Below, piece after piece: positions 57,907 to 64,000 of a DNA stretch of 64,000 nucleotides. Numbering within the stretch: position 1 is the first letter of the stretch; each line of letters opens with the position of its first letter. Source of the DNA: UBA8529 sp964390565 (GTDB lineage Bacteria; Bacteroidota; Bacteroidia; Bacteroidales; Tenuifilaceae). The translations under genes were made by a program, and so were the position numbers. The notes under the pieces were generated by a model that saw only the letters and a list, made by a program, of their open reading frames with translations, ran no database searches and was not told the origin of the DNA. The DNA is taken from the NCBI GenBank assembly GCA_964390565.1, contig CAYMII010000020.1, positions 6,546-70,545 on the forward strand, written 5' to 3'.

Positions 57907-60198
57907 ATGAAAATAAAATTCAAAATCTGGCAGAAGATAATCGTCTTCATACTGGGAGCAATTATTATAGTGTTCTCATCCATTTTCATTTTCATTAGTC
58001 AAACATCACGAAAAATCATATTTAAAAATGCTCTTGAATACTCTGACGCTGTAGTAAAACAAAACGCATTACAAATAGAAGGTTGGCTTAACAGCGATTT
58101 AGCAATTGCTCGTACGCTTTCAAATGCATTTCTTGAATACAAGACTCTTCCTCAAGAAAAATGGCTTGTGCATTATAGGGATATGTACAATAGAGTCTTT
58201 CAGGCAAATCCTCAAATTGATGCCCTCTGGGATAGCTGGGAGCTGAGTAACCTTGATCCTAAATGGGACAAACCAACAGGCAGACAATTTTATATCGCTT
58301 ATAGAGAAAATGGTGTTTTAAAGACAAAAAAAGAAATCCGCAGCTTAACTGGCGATCCTCCCACATATGGCAAGATGAAGGCTGGTGCTAACGAGCGGTT
58401 TGAAGAGCCTTACATTTCTGTTCTCCAAGGGGGAAAGATGATGGCTTCTCTGGCATCTCCATTTATCGAAAACGGTAAGTTTATTGGGCTCGTTGGCTTA
58501 GATCTTTTACTAAACAGGTTTCAAGATCTTGTTCACAGCATTAAGCCATACAATAACAGCTATGCTTTTCTATTATCAAACAAAGGGGTTTTTGTTGCAC
58601 ACCCCGATACTGCATTCTATAAAAAGAACATTGCAGATAAACAGCCAGACATTGTTAAAGAGTTCAAACTTATTGAAAAGGTTCAAAAGGGTGAATACTT
58701 TAGTTTTACTTATAAAGCTAAATCAGGGGAAGAGTTTTATTACTCTTTAGCACCAATTATTGTAGGAAGTACAAATACTCCATGGTCTTTAGGAATTATT
58801 GTTCCTAAAAACGAGATTATGGCTGAAGCAAACGCCAACTATAATTTCAACTTAGTAGCTGGAATAATTGGGATACTGGTACTTATTGTTGTACTATTTG
58901 TATTCACCAACTATCTAACTCGCCCAATAAATAAAATGACCAAATTGCTCGAAGATGCAGCAAAAGGTAAAATCGATAACTCAACAAGCCTCGACGTTAA
59001 AACTGGCGATGAAATTGAGATTATGGCAAATGCCCTCTCTTCTTCTATGATTGGTATCAACGACAAAACAGAATTTGCTCGACTAATTGGCAACGGAAAC
59101 CTTGAGGCAGATCTTACGCTTCTTAGTGAGGATGATGTGTTGGGTAAATCACTAATCGATATGCGTGATAGCCTAATAAAGGCTCGCGATGAAGAGAATA
59201 ACCGCAAAATAGAAGAAGAAAAAGTGAAATGGGCTAACGAGGGGTTAACTCTTTTCGCTGAGATACTTCGTCAGAACAACAATAATCAAGCTAAACTTGG
59301 CGATGAAATAATTAAAAACCTTGTTTGGTATCTTAAAGCTGTTCAAGGTGGGCTATTTGTATTAAACGATAAATCGCAAAGCGAGGAATACGAATTAATT
59401 GCAGCCTTTGCATTTGATAGAAGTCGCAGAATCAAAAAAACTTTTGCTAAAGGTGAAGGGTTAGTTGGTACCTGTGCTGCAGAGAAGGATGTAATTAATC
59501 TTATAGAAATACCAGAAGATTATATTGAAATCACTTCGGGTCTTGGAGATGCTAATCCAAATGCCTTATTGCTTGTTCCTTTGATTATTGAAGATGAGGT
59601 TCTTGGTGTTATCGAACTTACTTCATTTAACAAGTTTTTACCTCACGAAATTGAACTTGTAAGAAAACTTGCTCAGAATATAGCATCTACTCTACACTCT
59701 GTTAACGTAAATACTCGTACAAACGAGCTTTTGGAAAAATCGCAAGAGCAAGCCGAAATGATGGCTGCACAAGAAGAAGAGATGCGTCAAAACATGGAGG
59801 AGTTACAATCAACTCAAGAGGAGGCATCGCGCAAAACTTTTGAACTCGAAGGTTTGGTAAATGCGCTTAATGCTTCAGCTTACTTAATGGAATACGATAC
59901 TAAGGGAAATATTATCTCCTTAAACGATGCATACCAAGCTATACTTGGTTTACCTCGTGACAAAATTATTGGTCAGCACCATTCACAAGGTTTAAAACTA
60001 AACGAAAGCCAAAAAATATCTTACGACCAGTTTTGGTCCGAACTTCGTAGGGGTAACATCAAGAAACAAACCTCTAAGTTTACAATAAACGGTATAGATT
60101 ATACATTCCTTGAGACATACACTCCTTTATACAATCATCACGGAGAGGTAAATAAGATTCTTAAAATTGCAATAGATATTACTAACGCAAATAGTTAG
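57907..60198 (+). CDS. dCache-HAMP-GAF-PAS transmembrane sensor, second copy
   Basis: 763 residues with the same architecture as 3413-5752. A membrane helix lies at about 12-32, dCache at about 35-290 (PYISVLQGGKMMASLASPFIENGKFIG), a second helix at about 315-335 and HAMP to about 390. GAF occupies about 465-600, with a coiled coil (AAQEEEMRQNMEELQSTQEE, nearly identical in both copies) and a final PAS domain (YDTKGNIISLNDAYQAILGL). No output domain. The dCache halves diverge more than the GAF/coiled-coil parts, suggesting different ligands but the same downstream partner. It has its own terminator at 60215. Confidence 0.85.
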   Translation: MKIKFKIWQKIIVFILGAIIIVFSSIFIFISQTSRKIIFKNALEYSDAVVKQNALQIEGWLNSDLAIARTLSNAFLEYKTLPQEKWLVHYRDMYNRVFQANPQIDALWDSWELSNLDPKWDKPTGRQFYIAYRENGVLKTKKEIRSLTGDPPTYGKMKAGANERFEEPYISVLQGGKMMASLASPFIENGKFIGLVGLDLLLNRFQDLVHSIKPYNNSYAFLLSNKGVFVAHPDTAFYKKNIADKQPDIVKEFKLIEKVQKGEYFSFTYKAKSGEEFYYSLAPIIVGSTNTPWSLGIIVPKNEIMAEANANYNFNLVAGIIGILVLIVVLFVFTNYLTRPINKMTKLLEDAAKGKIDNSTSLDVKTGDEIEIMANALSSSMIGINDKTEFARLIGNGNLEADLTLLSEDDVLGKSLIDMRDSLIKARDEENNRKIEEEKVKWANEGLTLFAEILRQNNNNQAKLGDEIIKNLVWYLKAVQGGLFVLNDKSQSEEYELIAAFAFDRSRRIKKTFAKGEGLVGTCAAEKDVINLIEIPEDYIEITSGLGDANPNALLLVPLIIEDEVLGVIELTSFNKFLPHEIELVRKLAQNIASTLHSVNVNTRTNELLEKSQEQAEMMAAQEEEMRQNMEELQSTQEEASRKTFELEGLVNALNASAYLMEYDTKGNIISLNDAYQAILGLPRDKIIGQHHSQGLKLNESQKISYDQFWSELRRGNIKKQTSKFTINGIDYTFLETYTPLYNHHGEVNKILKIAIDITNANS

Positions 60199-60214
60199 GA
60201 TTTCTAGTCCATAT

Positions 60215-60249
60215 AAAAAAGGTGAACGAGTTTCGTTCACCTTTTTTTA
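60215..60249. terminator. Bidirectional terminator between the sensor and DUF2797 genes
   Basis: Stem AAAAAAGGTGAACGA/TCGTTCACCTTTTTT with a tiny loop, flanked by A and T runs, serving both convergent genes. Confidence 0.88.
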
Positions 60250-61059
60250 TTTCACAACAGCCTCAACTTCATATCCACTATGCGTTCGAACATTAAGAAC
60301 TCTACTATTATCAATAATCAGATATTGACCCTTTATGCCTGTAAGTGTCCCTTCCACAGTGGCTTCTTTTTCAAAAGAAAAAGATTTTACCTTTTCAGGA
60401 TATTGCAGAATTGGGTATTGAATGGTATACTCAACATCCTCTTCAACTATAAATGAAAGATGCTTTTCTGATAAAAATTTTACGGCTTTCGCCTTCTCTT
60501 CTCGTAAATCAATGTCATTATTTTCCAAACCCTTTAGCATGGCCTGCCAGTTGGTTTTATCTGCGAGAATCTTCTTCAATTCCACCTCAACCAAACCAGC
60601 CATATTCCTATTTGCAGTCCTACATACTTTAATTGCTCTGGTTGCTCCTTGATCTAACCAACGTGTTGGTATTTGATGGTATCGGGTTACTCCAACTTTA
60701 AGCCCTCCCGACCAAGCTAAATAAACAAAATGATCGATTAGACAATGCTCTTTGGCAAAAACCAAATCACGAGCCTCGCCCAAATGGGCTTTACAAAGTT
60801 CAGGACGCAAAACGCACTCCTCCGTTTCGGGAACAGTTGTAAAACAGGGGTAGCAATATCCTTGACCAAATGATTTAGAGGTTTTTCGTCCGCATTTTAT
60901 GCAGTAAATATTTCCAGCAAAATGAATATTAAGATGCTTACCTATTAAACTGTTTACGGGTAAACTCTCATTATTCAAAATCAAATAATAATCAGCAATT
61001 ATTTGGTTTTCGGAGCCAATATTCCGAATATCCATTTTTTGTAAAGTCCCTTTAATCAT
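60247..61059 (-). CDS. DUF2797 domain protein
   Basis: 270 residues. A zinc-ribbon-like motif CIKCGRKTSKSFGQGYCYPCF near residue 55 is followed by CVLRPELCKAHLGEARD and LVYLAW-type core text (VYLAWSGGLKVGVTRYHQIPTRWLDQGA). This last segment resembles GIY-YIG nuclease-like DUF2797 proteins. The C-terminus (GTLTGIKGQYLIIDNSRVLNVRTHSGYEVEA) is a small beta domain. The family is found in many Bacteroidota and actinobacteria, and its function is not established as far as I know. Confidence 0.88.
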   Translation of the reverse strand: MIKGTLQKMDIRNIGSENQIIADYYLILNNESLPVNSLIGKHLNIHFAGNIYCIKCGRKTSKSFGQGYCYPCFTTVPETEECVLRPELCKAHLGEARDLVFAKEHCLIDHFVYLAWSGGLKVGVTRYHQIPTRWLDQGATRAIKVCRTANRNMAGLVEVELKKILADKTNWQAMLKGLENNDIDLREEKAKAVKFLSEKHLSFIVEEDVEYTIQYPILQYPEKVKSFSFEKEATVEGTLTGIKGQYLIIDNSRVLNVRTHSGYEVEAVVK

Positions 61060-61183
61060 AATCTCGATATTAAGGCATCCAAGTTAATTAATAATTATCC
61101 CTTTTAAAAACTTGATTAACTATGTTATCTATAATAAGATAAAATATTTTAACACTATTTTTGAAATATTTTACTACTATGTA

Positions 61184-61214
61184 TTGCATGGTATATATTT
61201 ACACACTATATTTG
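61184..61214 (+). promoter_or_regulatory. Promoter of the PspC-PadR operon
   Basis: TTG at 61184-61186, a 20-base spacer and TATATTTG at 61207-61214, 46 bases before the ATG. A second exact -7 box, TATTTTTG, lies further upstream at 61156-61163. Confidence 0.55.
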
Positions 61215-61260
61215 CATTGTAATAATACCTTAACAGGCGAGGTAATAATCGAATAAAACT

Positions 61261-61827
61261 ATGAAAAAAACAATGACAGTAAGCCTTAACGGCAGCATCT
61301 TCAACCTCGAAGAGGATGCTTACAATGTGCTTAATGGCTACTTGAAAAGATTAGAGTTCCATTTCTCCAGCGAGGAGGGAAAACAGGAAATTATATCAGA
61401 TATCGAAACAAGAATCGCAGAGCATCTGCGAGAAAACATTAAAAATGAAAATCAGGCTGTTGATATCAACGAAATCAACCGAATAATAAAAATTATGGGC
61501 GAGCCTGGTGAAATTGAAGGAGATGAAACTATGAAAAACAGTATGCAAGAAGATTACAGAAGCTATCGCAGGTTATATCGCGATATGGATGACCGAATTC
61601 TTGGTGGAGTATGCTCAGGGATTGGCTACTACTGGAGGATTGAGCCTCTTGTACTTCGATTAATATTTGTATTCACCTTATTCTGGGGAGGTCTTGGTTT
61701 AATTACCTATATCATCCTTTGGATTGTAGTACCACCTGCCGTTACACCTTCACAAAAATTGGAGATGAAAGGCGAGCCTGTTACTGCCGATAATATTGGC
61801 AAATCGTTTAACGACGGAAGGAAGTAA
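61261..61827 (+). CDS. PspC domain protein, short form
   Basis: 188 residues. An N-terminal charged segment (KKTMTVSLNGSIFNLEEDAYNVLNGYLKRLE) is shared with the 62186 protein. The PspC domain near 105-160 contains LYRDMDDRILGGVCSGIGYYWRIEPLVLRLIF and a membrane helix (LITYIILWIVVPP). PspC-like proteins act in envelope stress responses. It shares an operon with PadR and the longer PspC protein, 21 bases before PadR. Confidence 0.88.
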   Translation: MKKTMTVSLNGSIFNLEEDAYNVLNGYLKRLEFHFSSEEGKQEIISDIETRIAEHLRENIKNENQAVDINEINRIIKIMGEPGEIEGDETMKNSMQEDYRSYRRLYRDMDDRILGGVCSGIGYYWRIEPLVLRLIFVFTLFWGGLGLITYIILWIVVPPAVTPSQKLEMKGEPVTADNIGKSFNDGRK

Positions 61828-61848
61828 TAACATTTAAGAAAAAAAGTC

Positions 61849-62178
61849 ATGGAACTAGATAATTCAAAAGCTCAAATGCGAAAAGGTGTGCTCGAGTTGT
61901 GCATCCTATCCATCCTTTCGAGAGGCGAATCATATACATCCGATCTTATCAATAAGCTGAAAGAGGCAAAAATGATTGTAGTAGAAGGAACGCTTTACCC
62001 AATGCTTACTAGACAAAAAAATGCTGGACTATTAAGCTATCGCTGGGAGGAGTCGCCACAAGGACCACCAAGAAAGTACTACGCTTTAACCGAAAAAGGC
62101 AGAACCTATCTTACTGAACTTGATACAAGCTGGAACGAGCTTGTTGATACGGTTAATACTATTCGAAACCTTCAATAG
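61849..62178 (+). CDS. PadR family transcriptional regulator
   Basis: 109 residues, the short PadR type. The winged helix is KGVLELCILSILSRGESYTSDLINKLKEA, then VEGTLYPMLTRQKNAGLLSYRWEESPQGPPRKYYALTEKG, where the YPxLxR and PPRKYY motifs are diagnostic. It lies between two pspC-like genes with small gaps (21 and 7 bases), so it probably represses its own operon in response to a membrane-active or small-molecule signal. Confidence 0.93.
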   Translation: MELDNSKAQMRKGVLELCILSILSRGESYTSDLINKLKEAKMIVVEGTLYPMLTRQKNAGLLSYRWEESPQGPPRKYYALTEKGRTYLTELDTSWNELVDTVNTIRNLQ

Positions 62179-62185
62179 CTAAACG

Positions 62186-63757
62186 ATGAAAAAAACAATC
62201 AAAATCAGCCTTGGAGGTATAACCTACAACATTGATGAGGATGCTTTTGCGCTTCTCGACAGCTATATCAACAACCTTAAGCAAAGGCTTGCCAACGATA
62301 AAGAGGGCAAAGACATAATTCAAGATATTGAAGAAAGAATTGCTGAACTTTTCGCTGAAAAGAAAGGTGGTTTAGAATCTATATCGATAGAAATTGTTAA
62401 GGAAGTGCTTATCATTTTGGGTGATCCCGATCAAATTGCTTCCGAAACAGATAATCCTAATTATTCGAAGCAAAAAAACCAATTCCCGAAAAGGCTTTAC
62501 CGCGATCCTGAACGCTCTTACATTGCTGGTGTTTGTTCTGGATTAGGCGAGTATTTCAGTATCGATCCTATTGTACTTCGAATAATATTCCTAGTACTAA
62601 TTTTCTTTAAAGGATTTGGTCTGATTTTATATGCTATCCTATGGATTGCAGTACCTCGAGCATTAACCCCAAGGCAACGCCTTGAGATGAAAGGTGAGCC
62701 AATCAATTTATCGAATATCGAGAAAACGATTCGCGAGGAATCATCGCTAATTAACCAAAATATCAAAAAAAGTGGACTTAGAGGTTTCCTCGAAAGTTTA
62801 GTATATATCATTGGTCGATTTGCTTACTGGTGTATCCAGGTAATGCTTGTAATTGTAAAAGTTATTGCAATCATCATTGCTGTTACGCTTATTATGACAA
62901 TGCTAATTGCACTTTTTGCGCTTATCAATGTAATTTTCTTTGGCGGGCTTCTTTTCAAAGGAGCATTCCCAATGGTACATGGCATTCCTCTTGGAGAGGT
63001 TATTACATCCTTTTTTGAGTTTAGTACAAGCATTTGGGTTACAATTCCAATCTTTTTTGTAGTTGCCATACCTATTTTTGCCCTGCTATACATAGGAATC
63101 CGAATACTTTTCAACTTTCGAGCTCGCGACAGATTCATTGGGCTAGTTGCTGCCGGTATATGGGTGTTTTCAATTGTAATTCTTGCCTTTACCATCTATT
63201 CTCAAGCGCAGAGCTTTATGGTTCGCAAAAGCGTTACCGAAAATGTTACCCTTGAGCAACCAAATCCGAATCGTTACTTACGAATTCAAGCAACCGACAA
63301 TTCTGAAGGCTTTTATAAGGAATCGAGCCGAATGATTGAGATTGATGAGTACGCATTAACAAAGATGGATGGAAAATCGGTAATCATTGGAAAGCCGAAT
63401 ATAACTATTGAGAAGTCATCGAAGAAATTTCCAGAAATTGAACTCATTCGTAAAGCAAGAGGTTCAAATAAGTTAACCGCAGAGCTTAACGCTAAAAGCA
63501 TAAAGTATAGCTACACAATTAAGGATTCAGTGGTAAACTTTGATACCTACTTTGTTCTTCCTGAAGGAGCTAAATGGAAAGCACAGGAGCTCACTATCAA
63601 CCTTCTCATTCCTGAAGATTATAAGATTTTTGTTGATTACACGATGGAAGATTTGCTCAACGCCCATCAACCCAAATCGGATTATTGGCCAAACGAGATG
63701 CTCGAGAAAAAGTGGGAGATGAAAGAGAAGAAGCTGAAAGAGTTGGAAAACTTATAA
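62186..63757 (+). CDS. PspC domain protein, long membrane form
   Basis: 523 residues. The N-terminus repeats the charged segment of 61261 (KKTIKISLGGITYNIDEDAFALLDSYINNL). A PspC domain near 105-160 (LYRDPERSYIAGVCSGLGEYFSIDPIVLRIIFLV) is followed by three or four more membrane segments around 210-350. A C-terminal soluble region at about 360-500 is beta-rich (RYLRIQATDNSEGF), perhaps periplasmic and related to DUF-type adhesin-like sheets. It begins seven bases after padR and ends before a strong terminator. A role in sensing envelope stress is inferred from family and operon. Confidence 0.88.
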   Translation: MKKTIKISLGGITYNIDEDAFALLDSYINNLKQRLANDKEGKDIIQDIEERIAELFAEKKGGLESISIEIVKEVLIILGDPDQIASETDNPNYSKQKNQFPKRLYRDPERSYIAGVCSGLGEYFSIDPIVLRIIFLVLIFFKGFGLILYAILWIAVPRALTPRQRLEMKGEPINLSNIEKTIREESSLINQNIKKSGLRGFLESLVYIIGRFAYWCIQVMLVIVKVIAIIIAVTLIMTMLIALFALINVIFFGGLLFKGAFPMVHGIPLGEVITSFFEFSTSIWVTIPIFFVVAIPIFALLYIGIRILFNFRARDRFIGLVAAGIWVFSIVILAFTIYSQAQSFMVRKSVTENVTLEQPNPNRYLRIQATDNSEGFYKESSRMIEIDEYALTKMDGKSVIIGKPNITIEKSSKKFPEIELIRKARGSNKLTAELNAKSIKYSYTIKDSVVNFDTYFVLPEGAKWKAQELTINLLIPEDYKIFVDYTMEDLLNAHQPKSDYWPNEMLEKKWEMKEKKLKELENL

Positions 63758-63777
63758 CTCAATTGATGAGATACTTT

Positions 63778-63814
63778 TAAACGTCCTTTTGAAATCAAAA
63801 GGACGTTTTTATTT
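63778..63814 (+). terminator. Rho-independent terminator after the PspC operon
   Basis: Stem AAACGTCCTTTTGA/TCAAAAGGACGTTT with a two-base loop, followed by a T run. Confidence 0.88.
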
Positions 63815-63882
63815 ACTACAATTACTTTTGCAGCCATTCATGTGCTTGACATTCCGAATAAATGAAAAATTTTTTTAATATT

Positions 63883-63914
63883 TTTTGCAAGGCTATAAAA
63901 TTGTATTACTTTTG
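63883..63914 (+). promoter_or_regulatory. Consensus promoter of tRNA-Gln
   Basis: TTTTG ending at 63887, a 19-base spacer and TACTTTTG at 63907-63914. This matches the Bacteroidota primary sigma consensus TTTG-N19-TAnnTTTG in sequence and spacing and lies 32 bases before the tRNA. Confidence 0.75.
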
Positions 63915-63946
63915 CCCTGCCTTTTTAGGGCGATCTTTATTTTGAT

Positions 63947-64000
63947 TGACCTATGGTGTAGTGGTAGCACAGCAGATTTTGGTTCTGTTAGCCTAGGTTC
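63947..64000 (+). tRNA. tRNA-Gln (TTG anticodon), truncated at the window end
   Basis: 54 bases are visible. The acceptor strand TGACCTA is followed by a D-arm (GTG...CAC), an anticodon arm GCAGA-TTTTGGT-TCTGT with anticodon TTG for glutamine, and the start of the T-arm (TAGGTTC). The 3' part lies outside the window. Confidence 0.85.

Noticed and set aside
1..64000. CRISPR arrays, prophage, integrases or full insertion sequences
   Set aside because: No regularly spaced direct repeats and no transposase, integrase or phage structural genes were seen; the only mobile-looking units are the small repeat-bounded cassettes.

Overview
The window is AT-rich bacterial DNA from a member of the Bacteroidota, most likely an anaerobic or facultative Bacteroidales/Marinilabiliales-type organism. 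The evidence is: repeated -7 boxes of the form TAnnTTTG (in places with TTTG 19-20 nt upstream); a secreted protease with a type IX secretion C-terminal domain; an UpxY-type antiterminator; and families typical of the phylum (DUF2797, PspC/PadR, split LysO, GxxExxY and four-helix-bundle cassettes). An oxygen-sensitive glycyl radical enzyme and several radical SAM proteins point to anaerobic life. The assignment rests on gene content only; no rRNA is present.

Layout. 1-16 kb is mostly core genome: the end of a PHP phosphatase, a GNAT acetyltransferase, a TPR/SpoIIE phosphatase divergent from a dCache-HAMP-GAF-PAS sensor, endonuclease IV, small hypothetical genes, a thioredoxin-like protein, a large M6 metalloprotease, glycine C-acetyltransferase, a CPBP protease and a tRNA-dihydrouridine synthase. 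16.2-25.4 kb is a same-strand run that looks like a proline/hydroxyproline peptide catabolic unit. It holds a glycyl radical trans-4-hydroxy-L-proline dehydratase (HypD type, all recalled active-site residues conserved), its activase, an Xaa-Pro aminopeptidase, a secreted BNR-like protein, an S37-type exported peptidase and a C69 dipeptidase. A small ORF lies in the long hypD leader. A GxxExxY cassette with inverted-repeat ends (25.4-25.9 kb) sits between this unit and nadB.

27.5-39.4 kb is an arsenic/oxyanion island: two ArsC reductases, a Cache histidine kinase, an ArsE/F/G-like thioredoxin, lipoprotein and CcdA-like set, an ArsP-like permease, a divergent ProC-like protein, two ArsR regulators with palindromic operators, a MOT1-like anion transporter, a CrcB/DUF190 fluoride pair, a rhodanese lacking its cysteine, ArsM and ACR3. 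A four-helix-bundle gene flanked by ATTGGCA-type repeats interrupts the second ars operon.

41.8-48.3 kb (minus strand) is the most novel-looking locus: an Fe-S protein, a radical SAM enzyme, a DUF116-polyprenyl synthase fusion, an alpha-toroid protein and a class II terpene cyclase with a DxDD motif. I read it as an undescribed isoprenoid cyclisation pathway. Interspersed repeats have entered two of its intergenic gaps.

48.4-64 kb returns to ordinary genes: TerC, two tandem PAP2 phosphatases, split LysO, a nucleotidyltransferase, a lipoprotein, a Yip1 protein, an orphan UpxY, rpiB, hemW, a cyclic-nucleotide-binding histidine kinase divergent from a second dCache-HAMP-GAF-PAS sensor, DUF2797 and a PspC-PadR-PspC operon. 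A tRNA-Gln, cut off by the window end, has a near-ideal Bacteroidota promoter.
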